The notes under the pieces: model-generated
What the model was told of the DNA's origin: nothing
Databases searched by the model: none
The model's input: only the letters and a program-made list of their open reading frames with translations
Shown: positions 17,289 to 25,910 of the stretch, piece after piece
Layout: every line of letters begins with the position of its first letter
Numbering within the stretch: position 1 is the stretch's first letter
DNA from: Allobacillus halotolerans
GTDB taxonomy: Bacteria; Bacillota; Bacilli; Bacillales; Alkalibacillaceae
Assembly: GCF_018967645.1 (NCBI RefSeq)
Contig: NZ_JAHLZF010000001.1
Coordinates: forward strand, 62,001 to 126,000
DNA: 64,000 nt
Direction of reading: 5' to 3'
Program-made: the position numbers and the translations under genes

Positions 17289-17809
17289 TAAACCTCTCCC
17301 CTTCCCTCGTTATATTTTTCTAAAGCTCTATTTTCCATCGGAATTCGTTTGGACATTAGCACGATGTGTAAAATGGGGAATATAATTGCTGACCAATAGG
17401 CATGAAACAATAAAGAAATTACGATGAATTCTAGGAACACAATCCAATAATTTGGATGTCTTACAAAACGAAAAAGTCCTCTATTCACTAACCTTGCGCC
17501 TGGTAGCACAATGATTTTCGTGTTCCAAAATCGCCCCATAGTGTGGAGCAACCAAAAACGCAAGAGTTGTAGCACGACAAAGCTAATCAACCATATGGCA
17601 GATAAAGTAGCTTGTAGTTGATGGTTAAAATAGGCTTCAATCAACAACGCCAAGAAAAATATTGTGTGCACCCAAACAATCCAATGATAATAAGGATCTT
17701 GGATTTCGATTGCTCCTCGGGCTTTCTGATATTTTTCATTCGATTTGGCCAGACGTAATTCATAAAGCCGTTGTAAGATAAGATAAAACCAGATGCCAAG
17801 ATAAATCAT
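17288..17809 (-). CDS. bpsB: Isoprenylcysteine carboxyl methyltransferase-family protein, alkylpyrone methyltransferase BpsB
   Basis: This 173-residue membrane protein has about five helices and the ICMT-family motifs GLFRFVRHPNYW and RIPMENRAL. B. subtilis YpbQ/BpsB, the likely counterpart, methylates the hydroxyl of long-chain alkylpyrones made by the adjacent type III polyketide synthase. The start codon overlaps the stop of the synthase gene by 4 bases (ATGA) and its stop overlaps the rhodanese start. The three genes are therefore coupled. Function is inferred from family and context. Confidence 0.85.
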   Translation of the reverse strand: MIYLGIWFYLILQRLYELRLAKSNEKYQKARGAIEIQDPYYHWIVWVHTIFFLALLIEAYFNHQLQATLSAIWLISFVVLQLLRFWLLHTMGRFWNTKIIVLPGARLVNRGLFRFVRHPNYWIVFLEFIVISLLFHAYWSAIIFPILHIVLMSKRIPMENRALEKYNEGRGEV

Positions 17810-18870
17810 TCGCTACGCTCCATTAATAGCATCTCTGATGAAAATCCTGGCCCTAAAGCAGTCACTAAGTGTTTTCCTTCTTTTTTAGACGTTTCTTCAT
17901 TCAAAAATGCCTCTAAGACAAAAAGTACGGTCGCTGATGACATGTTCCCGAATTGCCGTAAAACGATTGAGGACAGGTGGGCATCTTGATGGGGATAGAG
18001 TAATTCTTCTATATTTTTAAGTATTTTTTTACCGCCAGGATGAGCGATTAACTGATTGATTTCACTTAAATCTATGCTGTTATTTGCAAGGAAATCATTC
18101 AAGTGATTTTTCCAAAAAGTATGGACGAGTTCAGGTATTTCGCGAGAAAAGATGACGTGGAACCCATCATCTTTTACATCCCATCCCATAAGATCCATGG
18201 AATTTTTCTTAATTCGTGAACTGGATGCGGTCAATTGAAAACTCGGACCATTTTCATTTGATGGATGGTCCGTTCCCAACAGCAATACAGCCCCTGCCCC
18301 ATCTGAAAATAAGGCTGTACCGACAATATCCTTAGGTGTTAGGTCATCCGGATGAAAGGCGACACTCGCCAATTCGGTAGCAACGAGTAAAACAGATTTC
18401 GTTGGATGCGCTTTCAAGTAATCATACGCACGAGCCAGACCACTGGCGCCACCTGCACAACCTAGGCCAAATAAAGGCATGCGTATAATCCGGTCGTTCA
18501 AATCTAACCGGTTGATGAGTTGGGCGTCCAAGGTTGGCGTTAATACCCCGGTGCTATTGACGGTGATGATGGCATCAATATCCGGTACCTGCACTTCATG
18601 TTGATTGTTGAGGCATTTTTTAACAGCTTCAAAAGCAAGTTGAACGCCATGTTCTTCATATAATTTGTTTCGTTCCCGAAACGATCTTTGTTGCTGAAAA
18701 AAAGAAGGATGAACAACAAAATGGCGTTTGCTGATATCCGCTTGGTCAAATACATTCAAAAAGCGTCGCAATCGTCGATCAGACACAAAAGAACTGATGA
18801 ATTTTTTTGCGTCTTCTTGTGTTAATTGCTGTTCAGGAACAGCTGTACCAACCGAATGAATCATCGCCAT
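17806..18870 (-). CDS. bpsA: Type III polyketide synthase (BpsA-like alkylpyrone synthase)
   Basis: This 354-residue homodimeric chalcone-synthase-fold enzyme condenses long-chain acyl-CoA starters with malonyl-CoA to alkylpyrones. The catalytic triad is visible: C138 in GLGCAGGASGL, H277 in LIAHPGGKKIL and N309 in FGNMSSATVLF. Its partner BpsB overlaps it by 4 bases, as in the B. subtilis bpsA-bpsB pair. AAGGAGG lies 9 nt before ATG 18870. The gene starts only 32 bp after ypwA with no terminator, so it may also be read from upstream. Product chain length cannot be predicted from sequence alone. Confidence 0.93.
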   Translation of the reverse strand: MAMIHSVGTAVPEQQLTQEDAKKFISSFVSDRRLRRFLNVFDQADISKRHFVVHPSFFQQQRSFRERNKLYEEHGVQLAFEAVKKCLNNQHEVQVPDIDAIITVNSTGVLTPTLDAQLINRLDLNDRIIRMPLFGLGCAGGASGLARAYDYLKAHPTKSVLLVATELASVAFHPDDLTPKDIVGTALFSDGAGAVLLLGTDHPSNENGPSFQLTASSSRIKKNSMDLMGWDVKDDGFHVIFSREIPELVHTFWKNHLNDFLANNSIDLSEINQLIAHPGGKKILKNIEELLYPHQDAHLSSIVLRQFGNMSSATVLFVLEAFLNEETSKKEGKHLVTALGPGFSSEMLLMERSE

Positions 18871-18902
18871 ATAGATGTTCCTCCTTCAAATTCAGGTCTA
18901 AT

Positions 18903-20405
18903 TTAAGAAAGAGAAATTCCATAAATATCCGAATACTTACTCGTCAGGTATTCGACAAGATATTGATGGTTTAACCCTTCACCTGTTACATCGTGCAATA
19001 AATCGAGAGGTTCTTTCATGCTACCATGTTGGTGAATATGGTGATTTAACCATTCTTTAATCTTTCCTAGTTCGTTTTGTTCAATTGCTTGTTCGATATT
19101 GATTTCTTTTTCAAGTGTATGTTTAAACTGAGCGCCATACATATAGCCCAGTGCATAAGAAGGAAAATAACCAAAGTCTCCGCCAGCCCAATGAATATCC
19201 TGTAACACGCCTTGACGGTCTGATGGTGGCTGGATGCCTAAGTATGTTTCCATTTTGTCATTCCAAATTTCAGGTAAATCTTTTACCTTTAAATCGCCGT
19301 TCAATAAGCCTTTTTCAATTTCATAGCGTAGCATGATATGCAGTGCATAGGTCATTTCGTCAGCTTCAATTCGAATAAACGACGGTTTCACTTCATTGAT
19401 CGCTCGGTAAAAATCCTCTGTTGCAAGATCTTTAAACGATTCAGGTGCATAGTTTAAGAATGTAGGATAATTCGTATCCCAAAATGTTTTGCTTCTACCA
19501 ATGAAGTTTTCCCAAAATAATGATTGTGATTCATGTATTCCCATTGAAGTGGCAGAACAAACCGGTAACCCATAGAGCTTAGGATCGAATCCTTGTTCAT
19601 ACAAGGCGTGTCCACCTTCATGAATCGTTCCGAAAACTGCTGTTCGGAAATCTTTTTCATCATAATTCGTGGTAACTCGAACGTCTTGTGGATTGATTTC
19701 AATTGCAAAAGGATGAACGGTTTCATCTAGCCTACCTGCTTCAAAATCGTATCCCATTTGATCTAGCACATATAAGGCAAATGCCTCTTGCTTCTCTTTT
19801 GGAAATTGAACGGTAATTTGATCGATTTTTGGTTTGATCGGTGATGCTTTTACCTGTTCGATCATACGAGATAAATCTTTTTGCAACTTAGGAAATACAC
19901 CGTCTAACGTATCGACAGTCATGCCCGGCTCATAATGCTTTAAATGCGCATTGTAAATATGTCCTTCGTATCCCCAGTAATTCGCAAACCGAATATTATA
20001 ATCGACGATCTTTTCTAAATAAGGTTGAAACATGGAATAATCATTTTTGTCCTTTGCTTCCTGCCAAACCGATTCGGATTCAGAAGTTAACTGAACAAAC
20101 GCTTTGAACTCTTCAACTGGAATTTTATGATGAAACTCGTATTCACGTTGCACTAATTCAATCGAGCGACGAATATATGGATTTTCTGATGATTGTAGCT
20201 CATCAATGAATTCTTTCATCCGGTCAGATGTCTGTAATTGATGGAGTCTCTCAGATAAATAAGATAATGTTTCGGAACGTTGTTTGATGCCTTTTCTCGG
20301 TGCTTTTGTCCGAAGATCCCAAGCAATTAAACTACTTGCTTCTCTGTAGTGTGAAATCGTTTTATATTCTTCTAGAAATAGCTGTTCACTTTTTGTTAAT
20401 TTCAT
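18903..20405 (-). CDS. ypwA: Carboxypeptidase Taq family (M32) metallopeptidase YpwA
   Basis: This 500-residue cytoplasmic zinc metallocarboxypeptidase removes C-terminal residues from peptides and is probably dimeric. The zinc site H262-E263-G-G-H266 and the third ligand E292 in GIHESQS are present. The C-terminal PSDRQGVLQDIHWAGGDFGYFPSY region, with its conserved substrate arginine, is also intact. Length matches B. subtilis YpwA. It lies 18 bp after ypsC and 32 bp before bpsA on one strand, so a five-gene transcript ypsC-ypwA-bpsA-bpsB-sseA is plausible. Confidence 0.93.
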   Translation of the reverse strand: MKLTKSEQLFLEEYKTISHYREASSLIAWDLRTKAPRKGIKQRSETLSYLSERLHQLQTSDRMKEFIDELQSSENPYIRRSIELVQREYEFHHKIPVEEFKAFVQLTSESESVWQEAKDKNDYSMFQPYLEKIVDYNIRFANYWGYEGHIYNAHLKHYEPGMTVDTLDGVFPKLQKDLSRMIEQVKASPIKPKIDQITVQFPKEKQEAFALYVLDQMGYDFEAGRLDETVHPFAIEINPQDVRVTTNYDEKDFRTAVFGTIHEGGHALYEQGFDPKLYGLPVCSATSMGIHESQSLFWENFIGRSKTFWDTNYPTFLNYAPESFKDLATEDFYRAINEVKPSFIRIEADEMTYALHIMLRYEIEKGLLNGDLKVKDLPEIWNDKMETYLGIQPPSDRQGVLQDIHWAGGDFGYFPSYALGYMYGAQFKHTLEKEINIEQAIEQNELGKIKEWLNHHIHQHGSMKEPLDLLHDVTGEGLNHQYLVEYLTSKYSDIYGISLS

Positions 20406-20423
20406 TGCTGGAGCACCTGCTTC

Positions 20424-21560
20424 CTACTTTGGTTTTCTTCCGAAATATTGATAATAGTCCGTTCGAATAAATCCATTGAATAACTTTCTTTTCTTTGTGG
20501 CTTTTTTGCCATAAAGTTGTTCAAAATTTTCGTTCGAGGTTAGTATATATACACTCCATGTCGGATAGTCTTTCATAATACTTCCTAAGGATTGATACAT
20601 TTTCTCGACATCTTTCTTTTCACCAATCCGATCCCCATAAGGCGGATTTCCAATCAAGTAGCCACCTTCAGTCCTAGGTTTGAAATCCTCGACACGCATT
20701 TGTTTAAACTGGATGAGATCTCCAAGTCCGGCTTCTAAAGCGTTCTGTTTTGAAATTTGAATCGCTTTTGGATCTAAATCACTGCCGTGAATATCAAGAG
20801 GTTGATCATAATTGGCTAAGTCCTCAGCTTCTTCCAGCGCCCGATCCCAAATATCCTGTGGAAGTGTATTCCACTCTTCAGCCGCGAAGCTACGATTGAA
20901 TCCAGGGGCGATATTTTGACCGATTAAAGCGGCTTCAATTGGAATCGTTCCAGAACCGGCGAATGGATCGACAAATGTCCGGTCCGGTCGCCAATTAGTC
21001 AACTGAATTAAAGCAGCTGCCAATGTTTCTTTCAGGGGTGCTTCCACTTGGTCAATCCGGTAGCCTCTTTTATGCAATCCTGCTCCGGAAGCATCCAGTG
21101 ATAAAGTGACTTGGTCTTTTAATATGGAAACTTCAACTTTGTACCGAGGTCCCGTTTCTGGCAACGCAGTATAAATTTTCTTTCGCTCTTGAATTTTTTT
21201 CACAATTGCTTTTTTGACAATACGTTGACTATCCGGTACCGAATAGAGTTTCGATTTATGTGATTTACCTACGACATGAATAAAACCTTCTTCTTCAATC
21301 CATTCGTGCCATGGAAGCTCAAATGTCTGGTCAAATAGTTCTTCAAACGAAAAAGCGGAAAATTGCCCTATCATAATTTTAATTCGATCAGCGGTTCGCA
21401 ACCAAATATTCGTTCGGGCGATCCCTGCTAAATCGGATTCAAATATGACACGACCATTTTCCGTTTGAATGTTTTCATAACCTAGTTGTTTAATTTCTTC
21501 TTTGACAAGACCTTCGAGCCCCATTGCTGCTGTAGCAATCAATGTTACGTTGTCTTTCAA
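20424..21560 (-). CDS. ypsC: THUMP-domain rRNA guanine-N2 methyltransferase YpsC
   Basis: This 378-residue enzyme has an N-terminal ferredoxin-like/THUMP RNA-binding region (about 1-160) and a C-terminal class I SAM methyltransferase. Motif I is DPFAGSGTIPIEAAL and the catalytic motif N305-PPYG fits N2-guanine methylation. It is the Bacillus counterpart of the RlmL N-terminal methyltransferase acting on 23S rRNA. The start is TTG at 21560 behind AAGGGAA. It lies just downstream of rnpB, as in B. subtilis. Confidence 0.9.
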   Translation of the reverse strand: MKDNVTLIATAAMGLEGLVKEEIKQLGYENIQTENGRVIFESDLAGIARTNIWLRTADRIKIMIGQFSAFSFEELFDQTFELPWHEWIEEEGFIHVVGKSHKSKLYSVPDSQRIVKKAIVKKIQERKKIYTALPETGPRYKVEVSILKDQVTLSLDASGAGLHKRGYRIDQVEAPLKETLAAALIQLTNWRPDRTFVDPFAGSGTIPIEAALIGQNIAPGFNRSFAAEEWNTLPQDIWDRALEEAEDLANYDQPLDIHGSDLDPKAIQISKQNALEAGLGDLIQFKQMRVEDFKPRTEGGYLIGNPPYGDRIGEKKDVEKMYQSLGSIMKDYPTWSVYILTSNENFEQLYGKKATKKRKLFNGFIRTDYYQYFGRKPK

Positions 21561-21610
21561 AAGTATTCATTCCCTTCTAGGGCTCCCTCTATATGTATAA
21601 AAAAATGACC

Positions 21611-22010
21611 GATAAATGCTACATAAGCCATGTTCTGTTCCTTTGTACTGCAAACGGTGGTCAGCCTCGTACTCCGGTGTAACCATCTATCTGCAGACTT
21701 GTCTAGCAAGCCTGCCTCTATGCTAGGTTGAATTCCCTGCAATAGAGCGCCCCTACCTTATTTTGGGTTTCTCACTCGAGGGGTTTACCGCGTTCCACCT
21801 TGATTGTTTCCAATCAAGCTCGTCTCTGTGGCACTTTAAAGGGTCATGGACCATATCCATTAAGGACGTAGGTCGAAACCCTGCCGTCAGCGATTCTTCG
21901 CTGCCTTGACTTATTGTTTCGTCAAGCACGAACACTACAAGCATCTCAGCTTGTGTGAGCATGGACTTTCCTCTCGCAAACATGTGCGAGCGGTTACTTG
22001 AGCATTTATC
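21611..22010 (-). ncRNA. rnpB: RNase P RNA component (type B)
   Basis: The minus strand carries the universally conserved 5' core GAGGAAAGTCCATGCTC and a 3' end containing ACAGAACATGGCTTATG. The ends pair as a perfect 10-bp helix P1, GATAAATGCT with AGCATTTATC, which sets the RNA at about 400 nt. This is the size of the Bacillus type B ribozyme, which matures tRNA 5' ends with RnpA. Its place between gpsB and ypsC is as in B. subtilis. GGTCATTTTTTT just past P1 is a likely 3' stop signal. Reading frames inside it are spurious. Confidence 0.96.
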
Positions 22011-22030
22011 ATATTTGGTTTAGTTCATCT

Positions 22031-22036
22031 ATTATA
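22031..22036 (-). promoter_or_regulatory. -10 element of rnpB promoter
   Basis: TATAAT lies about 20 nt upstream of the RNA 5' end. The hexamer 17 bp further up (TTATAC) is a poor -35 match. A short precursor leader trimmed to the P1 helix is implied. Confidence 0.45.
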
Positions 22037-22091
22037 ACATAGGAAGAAGGGCCAGTATAAGTAATTTGCTGGAATTTTAATCATAATCGTT

Positions 22092-22382
22092 TTAGTATTT
22101 TTTTCCAAATACAGCTTTTTCAAGGTTCGACAAACGTTGTAACACATCCGCATTCACTTGAGAACGTGGCGTTGAACCAGTCGATGTGTTTGTTGAGCTC
22201 GCTTGTGTTAATCTGCTTACTTCTTCTTTCAGACGCGTGATTTCTTTTTGAAACTGTTCATAATCCTGAATGACAACATCTAAAAACTCGTCCACTTCAT
22301 CTTGGTTATAACCTCGCATCGTTGTTTTGAACTCTTTATCCAGTATTTCCTGTGACGTTAAATTAATTCCTTTCACTTCCAT
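22092..22382 (-). CDS. gpsB: Cell-division/cell-wall adaptor GpsB
   Basis: This 96-residue DivIVA-like protein has an N-terminal membrane-binding domain (residues 1-60: [30 protein letters not shown]) that continues into a coiled coil. A Ser/Thr linker and a short C-terminal helix ([13 protein letters not shown]) follow. GpsB shuttles penicillin-binding proteins, including PonA, between side wall and septum. PonA is encoded at 25911. GGAGGTGA lies immediately before the ATG, and ypsA ends 13 bp upstream. Confidence 0.95.
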   Translation of the reverse strand: MEVKGINLTSQEILDKEFKTTMRGYNQDEVDEFLDVVIQDYEQFQKEITRLKEEVSRLTQASSTNTSTGSTPRSQVNADVLQRLSNLEKAVFGKKY

Positions 22383-22395
22383 TCACCTCCACGAT

Positions 22396-22944
22396 CTATA
22401 ACTCATTCATCTCTCTAGCAATATCCTCTAATGTAAAAGATGAAATAACATCCATTTCATACATATGACTTTCTTGGTACGTTCTTGCCAATTCTTCGAA
22501 ATATTTCGGTGAGCCTCCATGTTCTTCTTCATAAACGAGTATACAAGCGTCTGTTTTTTCAATAAACCATTTATCCTTGGTGACATACTGCCGCGGATGT
22601 TCGTAAGGTTTGTTCATTAAAGGTTGATAAAAATCAGCTTGTTGAATCATTTGGTAATATTTTTCCTGAACGGGCTCTTTCCATACTTTTTCTTGTTCCA
22701 TAAATGGTGGAACGATGGCTGTATAGATGGTGTATGCTTCTTTTAGTTCTTGAATGAGATCAAATGCCCATGTTTCCACACCTGGTTGCCCAGAAAGCAA
22801 TACCCATTCTACGCCGTTCTCCAGATAGCGCAAGAGAGATCGTTTAATGGCTTCTTTAATAACAAGGATTTTCTCATCTTTGTCATCTCGGATATTCAAT
22901 TCATATGGTTTATAACCTGTAATGGTAATTGCATTCATCGTCAT
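22396..22944 (-). CDS. ypsA: SLOG-superfamily protein YpsA (DUF1273)
   Basis: This 182-residue soluble protein has a Rossmann-like fold, with TITGYKPYELNI at the N-terminus, WVLLSGQPGVETWA at about 46-60 and a conserved KWFIEKTDACILVYEEEHGGSPKY segment toward the end. B. subtilis YpsA affects cell division and is predicted to bind a nucleotide-like ligand. It forms a pair with gpsB, consistent with a division link. No clear Shine-Dalgarno precedes ATG 22944 or the in-frame ATG 22938. A TATACT box lies only 7 nt upstream of the first ATG. Confidence 0.9.
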   Translation of the reverse strand: MTMNAITITGYKPYELNIRDDKDEKILVIKEAIKRSLLRYLENGVEWVLLSGQPGVETWAFDLIQELKEAYTIYTAIVPPFMEQEKVWKEPVQEKYYQMIQQADFYQPLMNKPYEHPRQYVTKDKWFIEKTDACILVYEEEHGGSPKYFEELARTYQESHMYEMDVISSFTLEDIAREMNEL

Positions 22945-22957
22945 AATATCAGTATAT

Positions 22958-22989
22958 CAAAAAAAGAGCTAGATTTCTCTAGCTCTTCT
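22958..22989 (-). terminator. Rho-independent terminator after cdd
   Basis: AAGAGCTAGA and TCTAGCTCTT pair around a 4-nt loop, followed on the minus strand by TTTTTTTGA. It lies between cdd and ypsA. Confidence 0.88.
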
Positions 22990-23002
22990 GACATAATTCC
23001 AT

Positions 23003-23416
23003 CTAATTTTTTTCTTGACCTGATCGTAGGTCTGCTGTAGTGAATGAATAAGGTAATAAATTCCCAATAGTCGTTTCTTCAATTTCGCCCGTTCGATTCC
23101 CCATATAGATCGGTGTATCAGCTGAAAAGAATTCGGCCATCACTTGCCTACAAGAGCCACACGGTGCAACTGGCCGGTCCGTATTAGCAATGACCGCAAG
23201 TTGGTCAAAGTCTTTTTCCCCTTCTGAAACAGCTTTGAAAATAGCGACACGTTCTGCACAACAGCTAACTGGATAAGCGGCATTTTCAATATTACATCCT
23301 TGGTAAACTTTCCCGCTTTTCGTTACCAAAGCAGCTCCTACTGGGAATTCAGAATAAGGAACATACGCTTTGTCCAGCATTTCTTTTGCCAGGTTCATTA
23401 ATCGATCTCGATCCAT
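23003..23416 (-). CDS. cdd: Cytidine deaminase (tetrameric type)
   Basis: This 137-residue pyrimidine-salvage enzyme converts cytidine and deoxycytidine to uridine forms. The zinc site is C53-A-E55 in SCCAERVAIF plus C86 and C89 in PCGSCRQ, with E55 as proton shuttle. The short length matches the homotetrameric class. It stands alone, followed by a strong terminator. The yppE-like gene upstream ends 45 bp away. Confidence 0.95.
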   Translation of the reverse strand: MDRDRLMNLAKEMLDKAYVPYSEFPVGAALVTKSGKVYQGCNIENAAYPVSCCAERVAIFKAVSEGEKDFDQLAVIANTDRPVAPCGSCRQVMAEFFSADTPIYMGNRTGEIEETTIGNLLPYSFTTADLRSGQEKN

Positions 23417-23461
23417 TTTGCTTCCCCCTACCCTATCTCAGTTTACTATTGATCTTCATAA

Positions 23462-23815
23462 TTACTGTGCGTCAAATTGGTCTAAAACCAAATCGAAGTT
23501 ATATAAAACCGAGTGATATAGCTCCATAAACCTCTTTCTTCTGACGTCGTGAAAATAACTATGTAAGATCATGATTTCGAGGTTATCTTTCGTGTTTGTT
23601 ATTTGATTGGGAAAAATCGGGAGTTTATGAACGATAGCCTGGGCCTCTGTCTCCCATTTTTCTATTTGATCGAAAAGCGGATAACTTTCTTTTTTAACAA
23701 TAGCAAAATCGTCATAATCTTTTCGATTAAACTTTCTGCCTTCTGTATATTTGTAAAATAAGTCCTCGAGTAAGTTTTCTTTTAAATCTTTAGTAAACGC
23801 GATAAATTCTTCCAT
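23462..23815 (-). CDS. yppE: YppE family protein (DUF1798)
   Basis: This all-helical 117-residue protein of unknown function has the family signature DNLEIMILHSYFHDVRRKRFMELYHSVLY. I choose ATG 23815 because TAGGTGAG lies directly upstream. An in-frame ATG at 23875 touches the upstream stop but has no ribosome site. YppE belongs to the ypp cluster next to recU in B. subtilis, and the order here is similar. No catalytic motif is visible. Confidence 0.82.
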   Translation of the reverse strand: MEEFIAFTKDLKENLLEDLFYKYTEGRKFNRKDYDDFAIVKKESYPLFDQIEKWETEAQAIVHKLPIFPNQITNTKDNLEIMILHSYFHDVRRKRFMELYHSVLYNFDLVLDQFDAQ

Positions 23816-23875
23816 GATCTCACCTACCAGTGATGATAATGTATCATGAAATAGCCTATTGCGCCAATCATTCAT

Positions 23876-24004
23876 TTATTTTTTTACATGCGCTTTTGAA
23901 AAAAAACGATCTTCTAAAATGGTCAATTCTTTCTCCAAACGTCCTAGTGATTTCAACAGTAATTCCTTTCGAACGTGATCTTCTCTTATAATCGGCTTCT
24001 TCAT
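23876..24004 (-). CDS. Small basic hypothetical protein (42 residues)
   Basis: ATG 24004 follows a consensus GGAGG with 9-nt spacing and opens a 42-residue basic, helical frame (MKKPIIREDHVRKELLLKSL, then LEKELTILEDRFF). A longer frame up to 24079 lacks a ribosome site. It occupies the position of yppF in B. subtilis, but I see no convincing similarity. Function is unknown. Confidence 0.6.
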   Translation of the reverse strand: MKKPIIREDHVRKELLLKSLGRLEKELTILEDRFFSKAHVKK

Positions 24005-24112
24005 CAGTATCGTCCTCCTTTGTTTTCGCTTAGCTATACGTTTACACACCTTATAAAGAATCTCCTTCAAGCCTGACAAAACTAGAAGGATACCGACAAA
24101 GAATCTGTTGAA

Positions 24113-25075
24113 TCACCTCTTCTCGGCAAATGGATTTTTCACCTTTTCGATTGTATTCGTCAAATTTGCCAATCCGCCTCGTTTCGCATAAAATTGCTCC
24201 CCGATCGGTTTGATTTCTTTTATTTTAATATCTTTGAACCAACGTTTTTTGACTCTCTTTCGATCAAACCAATCTGTTCGTCTTTCAAACAAATAATGTT
24301 TTGTGTCTGAAAATGTTTGATCAAGTGTAGGTGTCTCAATTCGTTTCTCAAATAAAAACTGTTCATATTCCATTCGGCTTCCGGTCACTTCCACTTGATC
24401 CGAGAACGCCTTAAATAATGGGTAGTGATCTTGCTCAAACAAAATAGAGGCAATTTTTTTTCCAAATTGAATGCGCTTTGTTACTTGTTTGAAACGTGGA
24501 ACAAAGTCGCCGTATAGTTCGCCGTTTAACGTGGGTAATAACACAGCATTCAAGTTAAAGATTGACTGGAGATGATAAGGAATCCGGCGGAATACCTTTT
24601 TTCGATAAGGTTCGTTTTCAATGATTGGATGCTGGATTAAGTTTTGTTCATTGATGATTTGGGCATACATTAGTTGATTAAGGTCTTTATTCTTAAAAAA
24701 TTCATACCACATCTCTTCCATGAATGAAGAAACATGGAAGTATTTCAGTAGAAAAAACATCGGCCTATTTTGTTCTACAGATAAATGGTAGATGAGTAAT
24801 TGAGGATACGCATCTTGGAATATATACCAATTGGTACTTTCATACGTCAAATAGAGAGATTTCAGTTCTTGTTTTGATAATAAATTTTGGTATGTCTCAG
24901 TCGATAAATCTGTCATATTCCATCCTGCATTCCGAGAAACAAAACTTGCTAAAAATGCCCACTGTATATCTGGGTAACGTTCATAGAACTCTAAATATGC
25001 TTTCGTTCTAGATACATTATCGATATTATGTTTTTCTGTTTGGTCCTTAATATAGTGAATCCATAGCTGTATCAT
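24113..25075 (-). CDS. yppC: YppC family protein (DUF2515)
   Basis: This 320-residue soluble protein of unknown function is recognised by NVSRTKAYLEFY, WAFLASFVSRNAGWNMTDL and YLTYESTNWYIFQDAYPQLL. It lies divergently next to recU-ponA, as in B. subtilis. The start at ATG 25075 follows AAGGAAGAGG; an in-frame ATG at 25141 would add 22 residues but has only a weak site. CTGACA-17-TATTTT near 25190-25220 is a candidate promoter. No catalytic motif is recognised. Confidence 0.85.
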   Translation of the reverse strand: MIQLWIHYIKDQTEKHNIDNVSRTKAYLEFYERYPDIQWAFLASFVSRNAGWNMTDLSTETYQNLLSKQELKSLYLTYESTNWYIFQDAYPQLLIYHLSVEQNRPMFFLLKYFHVSSFMEEMWYEFFKNKDLNQLMYAQIINEQNLIQHPIIENEPYRKKVFRRIPYHLQSIFNLNAVLLPTLNGELYGDFVPRFKQVTKRIQFGKKIASILFEQDHYPLFKAFSDQVEVTGSRMEYEQFLFEKRIETPTLDQTFSDTKHYLFERRTDWFDRKRVKKRWFKDIKIKEIKPIGEQFYAKRGGLANLTNTIEKVKNPFAEKR

Positions 25076-25262
25076 GTACCTCTTCCTTTGCGCGCTGTTT
25101 TTATACAGTATGTACAAATGAGTCGATTCAAAAACGTTCATTCTGCTTCATTTTATTGATTCACAATAGGAACCTACTCTATTGTTTGGTAAAATAGATA
25201 GGAAACACACGTTTGTCAGTGTACGATTTAACGATATTGTAAAACGGCAATGACTACACTTC

Positions 25263-25271
25263 TGATACAAT
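25263..25271 (+). promoter_or_regulatory. Extended -10 promoter of recU-ponA
   Basis: TGATACAAT combines an extended TG motif with TACAAT, placing the start near 25278, about 25 nt before the recU ATG at 25303. This supports 25303 over the in-frame ATG at 25273, which would lie upstream of the transcript. Confidence 0.5.
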
Positions 25272-25302
25272 AATGTCAGGGTTCCATGAAAGGAAGGTAT
25301 CC

Positions 25303-25908
25303 ATGAATTATCCGAATGGAAAAAAAGCCACACCAAAAGCGACGATCAATCAATCAAAAAACATACTGAATACATACGGTAATCGCGGAATGACCCTCGA
25401 AAATGAAATTGTGGAAACGAATAAGTTTTATTTAGATACAAATATTGCTGTCATTCATAAAAAACCGACACCTGTTCAAGTCGTACAAGTCGATTATCCG
25501 AAACGTAGTGCAGCGGTCATTAAGGAAGCTTATTATCGAAGACCCTCGACTACAGACTTCAATGGCTTGTATAAAGGCAGATATATTGACTTTGAAGCAA
25601 AAGAAACGAATAATAAGACATCTTTGCCATTTTCCAATATTCATGACCACCAGGTAGAACATATGCGAAATGTCGATCAACATGGAGGTATTTGCTTTTT
25701 CATTATTCGATTCAAACCTTTAAATGAAACTTATTTGTTACCGATACGTCCATTTATACGAGCATGGGATACGGAGTTTGATGGAAAACGAAAATCCCTA
25801 CCCTACACTTTTATTAAAGAAAAAGGCTTTGAAATTCCTTTTAGATTACAAGCAAAAGTTGATTACATCAAAGTCATCGAGAAGGTATACATTAACGGAG
25901 GAGATTAA
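25303..25908 (+). CDS. recU: Holliday junction resolvase RecU
   Basis: This 201-residue homodimeric endonuclease resolves four-way junctions during recombination and chromosome segregation. The PD-(D/E)xK-type active site is visible as TTD85 and ID96-F-E98-A-K100. The N-terminus MNYPNGKK and GNRGMTLENE match Bacillus RecU, fixing the start at 25303 behind AAAGGAAGG. Its last codons contain the ribosome site of ponA (GGAGGAG), and the stop is 2 bp from the ponA ATG. This coupling is conserved in Firmicutes. Confidence 0.95.
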   Translation: MNYPNGKKATPKATINQSKNILNTYGNRGMTLENEIVETNKFYLDTNIAVIHKKPTPVQVVQVDYPKRSAAVIKEAYYRRPSTTDFNGLYKGRYIDFEAKETNNKTSLPFSNIHDHQVEHMRNVDQHGGICFFIIRFKPLNETYLLPIRPFIRAWDTEFDGKRKSLPYTFIKEKGFEIPFRLQAKVDYIKVIEKVYINGGD

Positions 25909-25910
25909 TT

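Noticed and set aside
21557-21983. Two minus-strand reading frames of 61 and 76 codons
   Set aside because: They lie in RNase P RNA and its 3' flank; the conserved RNA core and P1 helix explain the sequence.
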